Assembly: GCF_006965545.2 (NCBI RefSeq)
Contig: NZ_CP041372.2
Coordinates: 3,100,001 to 3,164,000, forward strand
Direction: 5' to 3'
DNA: 64,000 nt
Source of the DNA: Paenalkalicoccus suaedae
GTDB lineage: Bacteria; Bacillota; Bacilli; Bacillales; Salisediminibacteriaceae
Below, one piece after another: positions 1-9,277 of this stretch; within the stretch, counting starts at the first letter, position 1, and every line of letters begins with the position of its first letter. The translations under genes and the position numbers were made by a program. The notes under the pieces were generated by a model that saw only the letters and a list, made by a program, of their open reading frames with translations, was not told where the DNA came from and did no database searches.

Positions 1-496
1 CGTGATCCGCAATAATCATATTCCCTACTTCACCTGCGTTAGATTGAGCACCTACAAGAATTGATTTTCCTACAATAAATCCTGCTCCGATACCAGTGCT
101 GATCGTGACATACGCTAAGCTCGAGGAGCCTTTTCCCGCTCCAGCAAGGTATTCGCCCACAGCTGCGGCATTCGCATCGTTCTCAAATAAACACACTCGT
201 CCAATTCGCTCCTCTAATACACGAATGAGCTCATAGCCGTGCCAGTTCGGCAAATTAGGTGGATCTAAAAATTTCCCGTGCCCAACATCGATCGGTCCAG
301 GTGCCGCAACTCCAATTTCATGCTCTGTTTCTGCCGTCCACTTTCCTACCATATGAGTAATGACTGCTACACCCTCGTCAGGTTCGCGCGGTGTCATTTC
401 CTCTAAATAATCTACTATTCTACCGTTCTCTGCTACAAGTCCTGCTTTTATGGATGTGCCGCCAATATCAACACCAATTCTGTATCCAGTCGTCAT
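1..496 (-). CDS. ROK-family sugar kinase (glucokinase-like), 3' part outside window
   Basis: Reading leftward from ATG at 496, the frame stays open to the window edge (about 165 residues). The N-terminus carries the ATP-binding loop IGVDIGGTSIKAGLV. GVAAPGPIDV and later FENDANAAAVGEYLAGAGKG match the ROK sugar-binding and catalytic region, where the Asp of END(A)N is the general base. STGIGAGFIV follows. AAAAAGGAGCGGG precedes the ATG at good spacing. ROK members include glucokinases, fructokinases and sugar repressors. No N-terminal HTH is present, so a cytoplasmic kinase making glucose-6-P (or a related hexose-P) is the best reading. The ROK zinc-binding Cys cluster lies outside the window. 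It is divergent from htpG. Confidence 0.85.
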   Translation of the reverse strand, partial: MTTGYRIGVDIGGTSIKAGLVAENGRIVDYLEEMTPREPDEGVAVITHMVGKWTAETEHEIGVAAPGPIDVGHGKFLDPPNLPNWHGYELIRVLEERIGRVCLFENDANAAAVGEYLAGAGKGSSSLAYVTISTGIGAGFIVGKSILVGAQSNAGEVGNMIIADH

Positions 497-631
497 ACGC
501 CCGCTCCTTTTTACAGCATTCTCTTGTGTCTTCTTCGCCAAGTCCTACGTATTATCCTTCTTTCCTTATAACATAACTAGTTACTAAGTTGTATATTTTC
601 CCTCTTTCTTTTGAAGAAAACACGTCAGCGG

Positions 632-659
632 TTGACAATACTGTCCATTTTAGTACAAT
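632..659 (+). promoter_or_regulatory. sigma-A promoter of htpG
   Basis: TTGACA at 632-637 and TACAAT at 654-659, spacer 16 bp. The predicted transcript start (about 666) lies just before the CIRCE operator, so bound repressor would block early elongation or polymerase binding. Confidence 0.8.
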
Positions 660-669
660 TAATCATGGA

Positions 670-696
670 TTAGCACTCCGGTATGTCGAGTGCTAA
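670..696 (+). promoter_or_regulatory. CIRCE operator (HrcA binding site)
   Basis: Perfect 9-9-9 inverted repeat: TTAGCACTC (670-678), nine bases, GAGTGCTAA (688-696). This is the textbook CIRCE consensus bound by the heat-shock repressor HrcA. It sits between the sigma-A promoter and the htpG ribosome binding site, so htpG is inferred to be in the HrcA regulon here. Confidence 0.95.
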
Positions 697-733
697 AAAT
701 ACACCTGCAAACCGAAAGGAGAACGATGTTTCT

Positions 734-2617
734 ATGGCGCAAAAGGAATTTAAAGCCGAGTCCAAACGACTGCTAGAAATGATGGTTAACTCGATCTACT
801 CTCAAAAGGAGATCTTTTTACGAGAGCTCATCTCCAACGCAAGTGATGCTATTGATAAGATGTACTATCGCACGTTAACCGATGAATCGCTATCGTTTAA
901 CCAAGATGACTTTTATATTAAGGTAACTGCTGATAAAGAGGCCAGAACGCTTACGATCGTCGATACAGGAATTGGTATGAACGAGGCGGAGCTTGAAGAA
1001 AACTTGGGGACGATTGCTCGCAGTGGCTCCCTTGCCTTTAAGCAACAAAATGAAGCAAAAGATGGGCATGATATCATTGGCCAATTTGGCGTTGGGTTCT
1101 ACTCCGCCTTTATGGTTGCAGATCGCGTGACGGTTGTGACAAAGTCTGCTGATTCAAGCCAAGCATTCCGCTGGGAATCAAACGGCACGGACGGCTATAC
1201 TATCGAACCTACTGATTACGACGCTGTTGGCTCTACCATCACCCTTCACCTCAAGGAAAATCAAGAGGATGCAGAGGAATCATTTGATGAGTATTTAGAT
1301 GAACAACGACTGAAGCAAATTATTAAGAAGTACTCTGACTTCATCCGCTATCCAATTAAAATGGATGTAACGAAGTACGAGCAGCAGGAAGATAGTGAAG
1401 AAACAGTTGAAACGATCGAAGAAGAAACGATCAACAGCATGGTGCCGATCTGGAGAAAGAATAAGAGTGAGCTTACAGACGCTGACTACGAAAACTTTTA
1501 TCAAGAGAAGCGTTATGGCTTCGACAAGCCCCTTGCCTACGAGCATATTCATGTCGACGGTACCATTCGCTACAACTCGATTTTATATATTCCAGAGACG
1601 ACACCGTTTGACTTTTACTCGAAGGACTTCGAAAAAGGTCTTGAGCTTTACTCTAGCGGCGTTTTAATCATGGAAAAGTGCCCGGATTTACTACCTGACT
1701 ATTTCAGCTTCGTGAAAGGAATGGTCGATTCAGAGGATCTATCCCTCAACATTTCCCGGGAAATTTTGCAACATGATCGACAGCTTCAAATGATTGCGAA
1801 GAATATTAAGAGCAAAATCAAATCCCAGCTGAAAAAAATGCTAAAGAATGACCGCGAACATTATGAGAAATTCTTCGAAGCGTTTGGACGCCAGCTCAAG
1901 TACGGCGTTTACAGTGACTTCGGCCAAAATAAAGAGGACCTCCAAGATCTTCTTCTCTTCCATTCTTCGAAGGAGAAAAAATTAGTTTCTCTAGCTGATT
2001 ATGTAGAGGCAATGCCAGAAGAGCAAGAATTCATCTACTATGCAACGGGAAGCTCGATCGACCGTATGGAAAAGCTCCCACAAGCGGAATTAGTAAAGGA
2101 TAAAGGCTTTGAGCTACTGTACTTCACAGAGGACGTGGACGAATTCGCGATTAAAATGATGCGCGAATACCAAGGCAAAGAGTTTAAATCTATCGCAAGT
2201 GGAGATTTAAATCTAGAGTCGGAAGAAGAAAAGAAAGAAGCAGAAGAGAGTGCATCTGAGAATAAAGAGCTCTTTGATGAAATGAAGAGTCTCTTAGCTG
2301 ACAAGGTCAAGGATGTCCGAATCTCAACACGCTTAAAATCTCACCCAGTCTGCTTAACTGCCGAAGGAGAAGTAACGATTGAAATGGAGAAAATCCTTCA
2401 GCAAATGCCTGACAACCAAGGCGTCAAAGCGGACAAAGTATTAGAAATTAACTACAGCCACGAAGTATTCAACTCTCTTAAACAAACGTTTGATCAAGAC
2501 AAAGAAACGTTTAAGCTGTATACAAATTTACTCTATAACCAAGCGCTTCTTATCGAAGGTCTTCCAATTGAGGATCCAGTAGCGTTCACGAATGATGTGA
2601 GTAAGTTAATGAAGTAG
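734..2617 (+). CDS. htpG: Hsp90-family molecular chaperone HtpG
   Basis: 627-residue bacterial Hsp90, an ATP-dependent cytoplasmic chaperone. The N-terminal GHKL ATPase has [13 protein letters not shown] (E31, N35, D38), DTGIGM and GQFGVGFYS. The middle domain has the conserved [17 protein letters not shown]-like stretch (here SSGV), [17 protein letters not shown] and LQ. The C-terminal dimerisation region follows. The frame extends upstream to 683, but that ATG lies inside the CIRCE operator. The start used here, 734, has AAGGAG at 716-721 and begins MAQKEF, the usual HtpG N-terminus. Length is normal for the family. It is monocistronic with its own promoter, operator and terminator. Confidence 0.97.
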   Translation: MAQKEFKAESKRLLEMMVNSIYSQKEIFLRELISNASDAIDKMYYRTLTDESLSFNQDDFYIKVTADKEARTLTIVDTGIGMNEAELEENLGTIARSGSLAFKQQNEAKDGHDIIGQFGVGFYSAFMVADRVTVVTKSADSSQAFRWESNGTDGYTIEPTDYDAVGSTITLHLKENQEDAEESFDEYLDEQRLKQIIKKYSDFIRYPIKMDVTKYEQQEDSEETVETIEEETINSMVPIWRKNKSELTDADYENFYQEKRYGFDKPLAYEHIHVDGTIRYNSILYIPETTPFDFYSKDFEKGLELYSSGVLIMEKCPDLLPDYFSFVKGMVDSEDLSLNISREILQHDRQLQMIAKNIKSKIKSQLKKMLKNDREHYEKFFEAFGRQLKYGVYSDFGQNKEDLQDLLLFHSSKEKKLVSLADYVEAMPEEQEFIYYATGSSIDRMEKLPQAELVKDKGFELLYFTEDVDEFAIKMMREYQGKEFKSIASGDLNLESEEEKKEAEESASENKELFDEMKSLLADKVKDVRISTRLKSHPVCLTAEGEVTIEMEKILQQMPDNQGVKADKVLEINYSHEVFNSLKQTFDQDKETFKLYTNLLYNQALLIEGLPIEDPVAFTNDVSKLMK

Positions 2618-2642
2618 GTTTGATTAAGTGATGATTAATTTG

Positions 2643-2686
2643 CACGAAGTTTTCCCTCGGTTTGAGGGGAGGCTTCGTGTTTTTTG
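2643..2686 (+). terminator. Rho-independent terminator of htpG
   Basis: Stem CACGAAG (2643-2649) with CTTCGTG (2673-2679), with inner CCCTC/GAGGG pairing, followed by a run of T. Confidence 0.9.
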
Positions 2687-2700
2687 TGGTGTGGGTTTTC

Positions 2701-2726
2701 GGCCTTGTAAACTAAACTGTGTAAGT
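2701..2726 (+). repeat. IS256-family left inverted repeat
   Basis: Begins GGCCTTGTAAACTAAACTG and ends GTGTAAGT. The right end read inward begins GGGTTTGTCAAATAAACTG and shares the same end. Confidence 0.88.
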
Positions 2727-2804
2727 AAGAGTGCGTACGACTTTTACTTCGCAGTTTAGTTTTTTATTGTTAAGATAAATTCATATGGTTGGAGGAGGAT
2801 GGGT

Positions 2805-4043
2805 ATGGTGAAAAAGGATCGAAATGCTAAAGCGAGTGAGTTGGCAAAACAGATACTAGAGACGTATGAGCCTGAATCCGTTCAAGATATGCAGGAAGCC
2901 CTTAAAGATATCTTTGGTCCAATGTTTGAATCTATGCTAAAAGGCGAGATGAATCACCATCTAGGTTACCAATCTAACAGTAAAGAAGAGAAAGAATCAC
3001 TAAACAGAAGAAATGGTTATGGGAAAAAGACGCTTCAAACGAGCTCTGGTGAACTGGACATTCAAGTGCCACGTGATCGAGACGGATCATTTGAACCTCT
3101 TCTTGTCCCAAAGCGTAAAAAGAATCTCTCTGAGATGGAGGATAAGGTAATCTCGATGTACGCGAGAGGTATGTCACAACGTGATATCTCCTCTACAATT
3201 GAGGAGATCTATGGCTTTTCCATCTCTCACGAGATGGTCTCAGACATCACAGACAGTGTGATGCCAGATCTTGAAGAGTGGCAGTTCCGTCCACTTCAAA
3301 GCTGTTATTCATTTCTGTTTGTAGACTGTATGTATACCACCATTCGTAACCACCACGAGACGAGAAAGTATGCCGTTTATACGATTCTCGGTTATACACT
3401 TGAAGGTAAAAAAGAGATTTTAGGTTTGTGGCTAAATGAAACAGAAAGTAAACACAAATGGATGCAGATCTTCGATGAGATTAAGTCCCGAGGTGTCGAA
3501 GACATCTTCTTTATTTCAATGGATGGTGTCAGTGGATTAGAAGAAGGCGCTAAAGCCGTCTTCCCAGAGGTCGTGGTCCAGCGTTGTATTGTTCATTTAA
3601 TACGCAACTCTGTCCGTTATGTACCTTATAAAGACTATCGTGCTTTCACTAAATCTCTTAAAACCGTTTATGGTGCTCCAAATTTGAAAGCTTGCCGAAA
3701 AGCCTTTGATGAGTTTGAGAAGCAATGGACACAATACCCAGGCGCTATTGATGTCTGGAGAAGAAACCTTCAACACGTTGAACAGCTTTTTGATTATGGC
3801 AGTGCGATTCGAAGAATCATGTACACCACCAACGCGGTCGAAAGTGTTCACTCCAGCTTTAGAAAAGTCACTAAAAAAGGAGCATTCCCCCATGAGAATG
3901 CTTTATTAAAACTACTCTTTTTACGGATTAGAGAATTAGAAGTGAAATGGGCAACTGGCTTCGTTCCTAACTGGGCCCAAGTATTAAATCAGCTATTGAT
4001 CAATGAAAGCCTACAGACTAGGGCTGCCAAGTACCTGGAGTAA
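2805..4043 (+). CDS. IS256-family transposase (DDE)
   Basis: About 412 residues, DDE transposase of the Mutator/IS256 superfamily. The catalytic triad is visible as D174 (FLFVDCMYT), D240 (ISMDGVSGLEEG) and E346 (TNAVESVHSSFRK). The C-x2-H element QRCIVHLIRN lies between the second Asp and Glu, as is typical. The N-terminal region MNHHLGY...RRNGYGKKT is the family DNA-binding part. An in-frame ATG also exists at 2799, but GGAGG at 2791-2795 gives a usable spacing only to 2805. The gene is full length with no frameshift. It catalyses cut-and-paste or copy-out movement of its element. Confidence 0.95.
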   Translation: MVKKDRNAKASELAKQILETYEPESVQDMQEALKDIFGPMFESMLKGEMNHHLGYQSNSKEEKESLNRRNGYGKKTLQTSSGELDIQVPRDRDGSFEPLLVPKRKKNLSEMEDKVISMYARGMSQRDISSTIEEIYGFSISHEMVSDITDSVMPDLEEWQFRPLQSCYSFLFVDCMYTTIRNHHETRKYAVYTILGYTLEGKKEILGLWLNETESKHKWMQIFDEIKSRGVEDIFFISMDGVSGLEEGAKAVFPEVVVQRCIVHLIRNSVRYVPYKDYRAFTKSLKTVYGAPNLKACRKAFDEFEKQWTQYPGAIDVWRRNLQHVEQLFDYGSAIRRIMYTTNAVESVHSSFRKVTKKGAFPHENALLKLLFLRIRELEVKWATGFVPNWAQVLNQLLINESLQTRAAKYLE

Positions 4044-4046
4044 GAA

Positions 4047-4072
4047 ACTTACACAGTTTATTTGACAAACCC
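4047..4072 (-). repeat. IS256-family right inverted repeat
   Basis: Reverse complement matches 2701-2726 at 22 of 26 positions. The transposase stop codon lies only 3 bp inside this repeat. Confidence 0.88.
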
Positions 4073-4218
4073 GGGTTTTCCGCTCACTCCATTCGGTTTT
4101 CCTCTCACTAAATTTTCTCACCTTTCACTCCCTCTCCCTCTCCCTCCTCATCTCAAATCACTTCCCACCATCACCACCCCTCCGCTATACTTATACTCAT
4201 CTAAGGAGGCGAATCCGC

Positions 4219-4656
4219 ATGCAAACTAACTCCATTCTTGCTCTCAAACAAATTGCTGCACTTAGTATCGATTACCTGATCGTTCGTACATCGTGGCTTC
4301 TATACACCTTTTTTGCTCCAGAGCCACCAATCCAAATAGAGATTCCATTAGTATCCGCGGGTTTCATCATCGTTTGGCTACTCATCCCTACCTTGACTAA
4401 GCAAACCCTCGGTGAACGAATCCTTCTCTTATACCCTACTCGTTTTGAGAAAATAACGCCGTACGTCGTAAAATTTGTATTAGTATTCTCGCCTTGGCTA
4501 TTAAGCCGTCTATTGGCTGAATCTACTCATATTGGTGCAACTGTTCTAACAACCGTTCTCTTAGTTCTTTTCTTTATACACGTATTAATCACGTTCATTC
4601 ACCCTCAAAAAGTACACCTTTACTATTACAGCCTCGCAGGCTTTAGTATTAAATAG
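4219..4656 (+). CDS. RDD-family integral membrane protein
   Basis: 145 residues with three or four hydrophobic segments (about 11-35, 44-60, 82-98, 107-124). The N-terminal KQIAALSIDYLIVRTSW fits the RDD signature, with its conserved Asp in the first helix. TKQTLGERIL in the loop after helix 2 resembles the T-x-G-(K/E)-R/L motif of RDD proteins. RDD proteins are often linked to Na+/H+ exchange or ion handling, but this is not specific. AAGGAGG at 4202-4208 supports the start. It stands alone between the IS element and the convergent protease. The preceding ~120 bp is strikingly pyrimidine-rich on this strand. Confidence 0.7.
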   Translation: MQTNSILALKQIAALSIDYLIVRTSWLLYTFFAPEPPIQIEIPLVSAGFIIVWLLIPTLTKQTLGERILLLYPTRFEKITPYVVKFVLVFSPWLLSRLLAESTHIGATVLTTVLLVLFFIHVLITFIHPQKVHLYYYSLAGFSIK

Positions 4657-4683
4657 TCGAACGATATTTTGTTTAATCAACAG

Positions 4684-4787
4684 CTGCATATAGAGAGCGT
4701 CTGCATTTTTAGCTCCGCGACGTGCATTTCCTCTATGCTGGTGTGCATTCTCTCTCGCGCTGTCTGCATGTAGACGTTCTTTGCACG
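4684..4787. repeat. Intergenic phrase repeat (TGCATTT type)
   Basis: Four degenerate copies of a ~25-bp word built on (G/T)(T/G)GCATTYNCTCT: GTCTGCATTTTTAGC, ACGTGCATTTCCTCT, GTGTGCATTCTCTCT, GTCTGCATGTAGACG. Lies between two convergent genes, outside the terminator. Function unknown. Similar word arrays of other sequence occur elsewhere in this window. Confidence 0.55.
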
Positions 4788-4826
4788 TAAAAAGAAGGAA
4801 CCGAGTATAAACATCGGTCCCTTCTT
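4788..4826 (-). terminator. Terminator of the subtilase gene (can work both ways)
   Basis: 13-bp near-perfect stem AAGAAGGAACCGA / TCGGTCCCTTCTT with a T run on the minus strand. Confidence 0.88.
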
Positions 4827-4845
4827 CATTACTAAAAGCTACTTA

Positions 4846-7800
4846 TCAATTTCCATTGCCACGGCCGTTTCCATTCCCGTTACCATTTCCATTACCGTTG
4901 CCATTACCATTTCCATTTCCATTTCCATTGCCGTTCCCGTTCCCATTTCCGTTATTGCCTGGCTGACGGCGTTCGATAGAAATTGTCTCAACGGTTGTAT
5001 TACCAGCTAAATCAACAAGCTCTAATTCGAACGTGTTTTGACCTGGCGCAAGAGTGAATTTCAGGTCAAGTTGCTCTGAGATACTTCTCTTCTCGTATGG
5101 AGCATCGAAATTATTGTAGAATACTTCATCTCCATCAACATAAAACCTGAGATCGTCAAAGTTATCTGAAATCGTGATTGGAAGTGTCACTTCAGACGTG
5201 TTTCGATTCACACGCTCTTTGTACTTCCCAACCTCAATTACCGGTGCTGTCGTATCCACGATAAACTGACGACTAATAGAGTTCTCCCGACCGTCCGCTG
5301 TCTTAGCGACAAACTGGAAGCGATGTACCTCGTCCTCAAGAGAGAACGTCTGGTTAAATGTGTGATAACCCTCTTCCTCATCAAATGACGTCGCAACATC
5401 AACGCCGCCAACCGTAAAGCTAGACAGGTTCGTTGCATTTTCGATACGACCACTCACGATAATCTCGCTAGTCGCATACGCCGCTAATAAGTCCGGAGTA
5501 TCAATGTAAATTTGAGGGAATCCCGTCTCAACTGGGCCAGGCTCCGTCGCATCCACAACCTCCGACACGTTCTCAGCAAAGTCAACCGCTCTTACCGACA
5601 CATTCTCCGCGTCCACTGCCACTGCTCCTGCTTCTGGGCTAACCACTTCGACAGTTTCCCCATCAACAAGTACTTCGACATACGCGACCCCAACGCCGAC
5701 ATCACTTACATCAAAGAGTAATTCTTCGCCATCAAAGGTTACTTGACTAAATTCTGGTGCTACCGTGTCTACGTAAATTGGTAGCTTGTAGCTCTGGAAA
5801 TCAGCACCATCAAATGCAATTTGGCTACGTACCTCAATGAAGTACTGGCCATCCGCCACCGGTTGATTACGTACAGTACCATCCCACGTAGCAGCTCTCA
5901 CAGGAGTAGCCTGTGCACCCGCTCCACGGTCGAAGAAGTTTTTACGCACATTTTCTTCCGTACGAATTCGGCGAAGTTGCTCGCCTTGCTCGTCTAAGAC
6001 GTTGTACTCCACCACTCGCGCATTACGCAAGAAGGAGACAACTGGGAAGATTGATGTCTCAGCTGGATTGAACGCTTGAAGATTAGCTTGGTACGCTTCA
6101 TTAATTGGATCAAAGCCTACATAGAAGCTATCCGCAGAACGAACAAGTCCTGTTTGCTGATAGAACGTTACCCCAAGTGGCTCATAGAGACCTGGATCAA
6201 CAACAGGTGCTGCATTCCAATCTCCGTTAAAGCCTACATAAGGTACGCTTAGTGATGGATACGTATCGGTTACGTCATGTAACTCAACGAACCCTTCTGC
6301 AAAGTACCCATTCGGGAATAATTCGCTTGCTGGCTGATAGCCAACACCTAGGTGATATGCCTCTGCATTTGTTAAATCAAGAGATACAGATACTGTCGCT
6401 GAGCCATTTGCTGGTACGACAACCGTGTCAGCTGCAGAGCCATCAACACTTACTGCAACGTCCGCATTCTCAAGAGCCGCACTACCGTTATTAATAAAGA
6501 ATCCACTGTCACCCATTGTTGTTTGTAACGAAAGGTCTAGCTCATATTCAATCGCTTCATCAGCTGTGTTCGAAACAGTTAGATCGAAGCTTGCTTGATT
6601 TTGGAACTCTTTCAGTGCAACTTTTGCTTGGTCTGTTGATGCATCAACGACGTACGCTGGCGTAGATGCTGCTGCATACAGATTCATTTCTCCTGCACCT
6701 TGTCGGCGTGGGGAATAGAACGCATCGTCGCGACCGATTGTATCAAGCTTTGGTTCTGCTGTATTCATCAATAGTTTCTGTACAAACTCCGAACGATTGA
6801 GTCCAGTAAAGCCAAATTCTTCGTCCACTCGCTCCATAATTAGAGCTGCCCCACCTGCTACGTGCGGTGCTGCCATGGACGTACCGCTCTTCACACCATA
6901 CTCTCCTTCTTCTAATGTGGAGTAAATTTGTCCACCTGGAGCTGTGATTTCTGGCTTAAACTCAAGCTCAGGAGTCAATCCCCATGAAGAGAAATCAGAC
7001 ATTTGACCAGCAGTTGGATTCGCTACTGCCTCTGGTGCTTCGTCAAAGAAGATCGTCACTGTCTCACCTGCTTCTAGTAGAGACACTAACGTAAGACCAT
7101 CTTCTTGTGTGATCGATAAGTGTGGAATCGTAATGGCTCCATCAGAAGCCATGTTAATTCGTCCTGGTGCATTATCATAAATAATACTTGCAACTGCGCC
7201 ATTTGCTTGCGCATTCAACGTCTTATCCACAAATGGAATTTCTCCACGAGAAATCAATGCAATTTTTCCTTCTACATCGACACCTTCAAACTCAGCTGGC
7301 GTTCCGAAGCCAACGTGTACCACGTCTGCCCCATTTTCGCCAAATACATTCGTTGGGTTAGCCTGTGAGAATGATCCATAACCAACAAGCTCTGTTGTAG
7401 AATCAGCCTCAGCACGCAGTACCTCTGATTGAAGCATCGTGTTTTCACTCGATGCAACCGAGATAGACGCTGGCGATACTGATGGCGCGCCAACTAATCC
7501 AACATCTGGATTTTGTAGGAATGGAGAAAGATATCCATTACCGAAGAGCGCCGAGTTACCAGCTGAAATCGATACGATAACGCCGTTCTCTTTCGCACGC
7601 TGTACAGCCTGTGCTTCTGGGCTATTTGGATTTGTAAATCCAGCCGTAGAGCCTAAGCTAAGGTTTAATACATCTACGCCTAGCTTTAATGCGTCATCCA
7701 TTGCTTTTACATAAATATCTCCGTAAGTCGTTGGGATATTTGGGTCGTTACCAAATACTTTCAAGCCTAAAATTTGTGCTTCTGGAGCAATTCCGCGTAC

Positions 7801-8601
7801 TCCACGGTTCTCCGGATCGCCGTTTGCACCTGCAGTACCTGCTACGTGCATCCCGTGATCACTTGCTCCTGGTGCAATGTCCTGAATAATGTTATTTTGA
7901 TCCATGTAGTTCCAACCGTAAGGTACCTTCTCTGTGAAATAAGAACCTGGTAAGTCCGCTGCTACTACATCTTCTTCCGTGATGGCTTGTTCAACACCCT
8001 CACTTAATACGAAGTCTTGGTGAGCAGGATCAACACCGGAATCCACGATTCCAATAACCATGCCTTCTCCGTAATATCCATAGTCTTCACGCGTCTTAAT
8101 CGCTTCTACGATTTCCGCGCCATAGTTTGTATCTGGAAGCGCCTCTGGACGCTCATATTCGTTAACAAGTTCTACAGTTTTAACTCCAGGAATAGATTCG
8201 AGCTTTTGCGCTTCTTCAAACGTTAGCTCTGCACTAAATCCATTAGCTACAACCGTTACTTCTTCTAAAAAGTCTATATCGATCTGTCTTGTTTCGATTT
8301 GCTCTTTCGCTTTGCGCTGACTTTGCTCAACGTTTGCTCGTGCATTACGTCTCTCAGCGGCAGGTAGATCCTCAAGCTTAACACCTCGACGTGTTGCTCT
8401 TTCTACCTCTGGCTCTTCTTCAAGCTCGATAAACACCCGAACTCTCTCATCGGGATTAACATCAAAGCTCTCTAACCCATATTGCTTTTGCTCTGTTAGT
8501 TGTTGCCCCATATTTGGATTCGCCGCTACCGTTCCGAATGACGAAAATAGTAGTAATAGCGAAAGCAAAATTAGCGTGAATCCCTTCCATCCTCTACTCA
8601 T
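4846..8601 (-). CDS. Large secreted S8-family serine protease (Vpr-like subtilase)
   Basis: 1251 residues. Order of parts: Sec signal peptide (1-27, ...GTVAAN); inhibitor-I9-type propeptide (about 52-150); split subtilisin catalytic domain with Asp187 (GIVDSGVDP), His249 (SDHGMHVAGTAG), oxyanion Asn349 (SAGNS) and Ser575 (SGTSMAAPHVAGG). A PA (protease-associated) insert lies at about 425-520 (GKIALISRGEIPF, ASIIYDNA). It is followed by an Fn3-like/beta-sandwich region and more Ig-like repeats. The C-terminal tail is some 20 Asn-Gly dipeptides ending RGNGN. The domain order matches Bacillus Vpr and lactocepin-like cell-envelope proteases, and all catalytic residues are present. An extracellular scavenging or processing protease is inferred. 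No LPXTG or SLH anchor is seen. A strong RBS precedes the ATG. Confidence 0.95.
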   Translation of the reverse strand: MSRGWKGFTLILLSLLLLFSSFGTVAANPNMGQQLTEQKQYGLESFDVNPDERVRVFIELEEEPEVERATRRGVKLEDLPAAERRNARANVEQSQRKAKEQIETRQIDIDFLEEVTVVANGFSAELTFEEAQKLESIPGVKTVELVNEYERPEALPDTNYGAEIVEAIKTREDYGYYGEGMVIGIVDSGVDPAHQDFVLSEGVEQAITEEDVVAADLPGSYFTEKVPYGWNYMDQNNIIQDIAPGASDHGMHVAGTAGANGDPENRGVRGIAPEAQILGLKVFGNDPNIPTTYGDIYVKAMDDALKLGVDVLNLSLGSTAGFTNPNSPEAQAVQRAKENGVIVSISAGNSALFGNGYLSPFLQNPDVGLVGAPSVSPASISVASSENTMLQSEVLRAEADSTTELVGYGSFSQANPTNVFGENGADVVHVGFGTPAEFEGVDVEGKIALISRGEIPFVDKTLNAQANGAVASIIYDNAPGRINMASDGAITIPHLSITQEDGLTLVSLLEAGETVTIFFDEAPEAVANPTAGQMSDFSSWGLTPELEFKPEITAPGGQIYSTLEEGEYGVKSGTSMAAPHVAGGAALIMERVDEEFGFTGLNRSEFVQKLLMNTAEPKLDTIGRDDAFYSPRRQGAGEMNLYAAASTPAYVVDASTDQAKVALKEFQNQASFDLTVSNTADEAIEYELDLSLQTTMGDSGFFINNGSAALENADVAVSVDGSAADTVVVPANGSATVSVSLDLTNAEAYHLGVGYQPASELFPNGYFAEGFVELHDVTDTYPSLSVPYVGFNGDWNAAPVVDPGLYEPLGVTFYQQTGLVRSADSFYVGFDPINEAYQANLQAFNPAETSIFPVVSFLRNARVVEYNVLDEQGEQLRRIRTEENVRKNFFDRGAGAQATPVRAATWDGTVRNQPVADGQYFIEVRSQIAFDGADFQSYKLPIYVDTVAPEFSQVTFDGEELLFDVSDVGVGVAYVEVLVDGETVEVVSPEAGAVAVDAENVSVRAVDFAENVSEVVDATEPGPVETGFPQIYIDTPDLLAAYATSEIIVSGRIENATNLSSFTVGGVDVATSFDEEEGYHTFNQTFSLEDEVHRFQFVAKTADGRENSISRQFIVDTTAPVIEVGKYKERVNRNTSEVTLPITISDNFDDLRFYVDGDEVFYNNFDAPYEKRSISEQLDLKFTLAPGQNTFELELVDLAGNTTVETISIERRQPGNNGNGNGNGNGNGNGNGNGNGNGNGNGNGNGRGNGN

Positions 8602-8643
8602 GTGATCGCTCCCCTTAAATTAGTTACCCCTGCTAGTTTCACA

Positions 8644-8684
8644 GAAAGCAGTTTAAAAGTATAATGCTTTCAGATTGTTGTCAA
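8644..8684 (-). promoter_or_regulatory. Putative promoter and overlapping inverted repeat of the subtilase gene
   Basis: On the minus strand TTGACA (8684-8679) and TATACT (8663-8658) are 15 bp apart, which is short for sigma-A. An inverted repeat GAAAGCA/TGCTTTC (8644-8650 and 8665-8671) brackets the -10 element and could be an operator. Exoprotease genes are commonly under transition-state control, but the regulator cannot be named from sequence. Confidence 0.5.
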
Positions 8685-8689
8685 TTGCG

Positions 8690-9237
8690 AGAATATAACT
8701 AAAGTTATACGTAGGTGATAAGTCGATACTCCTATTAACCTAGTTTGATAATATTTCGACATAATGTTACAAAGTGGTGAATCCTGGTAGAATGTGTATT
8801 TCTCTATATAGAATCTGGCATTTTTCATGTTTTTTAGAAAAGCGTTGGCGAACGGTGAAGATTTACTTCGAGGGTCGAAGAACTCATTTTTGTCTCATTT
8901 AGACAGGGGTTTTCTAAGACTTATCCCACATTTTATTAGGCTACAGGCGTAATTGAATGAAAATTCACTATATTAGAGGTGTTTCGAGTAACGAAGATAC
9001 TGGTAAACTGAGTCTAATTAACTAATTCAGAGGATTCACTTTTGAATATAGGATAAAAGTATGTGAGAGGTTATTTTACAGCAAATGGATAAAGAAGGGT
9101 GTATATACACTTCTAGCAGGGATAGATTACTAGTAAGGGTTTCGATATTGGTCGGTGTTGTGATTTCTTATTGCTCGCACGCTTTTCACTATTGCCCGCA
9201 CAGCCTCCACTATTGACCGCGATCAACTCTAATAAAC
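8690..9237. other. Intergenic region, 8602-9277: promoter side of protease plus a small phrase repeat
   Basis: No convincing gene on either strand. AT-rich. At about 9170-9225 there is a short phrase repeat: two 21-bp words each starting ACTATTG and followed by (C/A)CCGC, next to GCTCGCACGC. One Spo0A-like heptamer (TTTCGACAT, 8754-8762) is present but isolated. The rest holds nothing I can interpret. Confidence 0.5.
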
Positions 9238-9268
9238 AAAAAACCTTCACCTATAAAAAAGTGAAGGT
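9238..9268 (-). terminator. Terminator of the lytic transglycosylase gene
   Basis: Stem ACCTTCAC / GTGAAGGT (9243-9250 with 9261-9268) followed on the minus strand by a T run. Confidence 0.88.
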
Positions 9269-9277
9269 CTGTGCTAC

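Larger units (their letters stand above)
2701..4072 (+). mobile_element. Intact IS256-family insertion sequence, 1372 bp
   Basis: The element is bounded by 26-bp imperfect inverted repeats (2701-2726 and 4047-4072; 22 of 26 match). It is flanked by an 8-bp direct repeat GGGTTTTC at 2693-2700 and 4073-4080, read as the target-site duplication. Eight to nine bp is usual for IS256. It contains one transposase gene with all three catalytic acids. Insertion was just downstream of the htpG terminator, so no gene appears broken. Matching target repeats and an intact transposase suggest a fairly recent, possibly active copy. Confidence 0.93.

Noticed and set aside
683-733. N-terminal extension of HtpG
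   Set aside because: The ATG lies inside the CIRCE operator and just after the predicted transcript start. The start at 734 has the RBS and the conserved N-terminus.
8754-8762. Spo0A box upstream of the subtilase
   Set aside because: Single site with a mismatch, no cluster and poor placement relative to the promoter.
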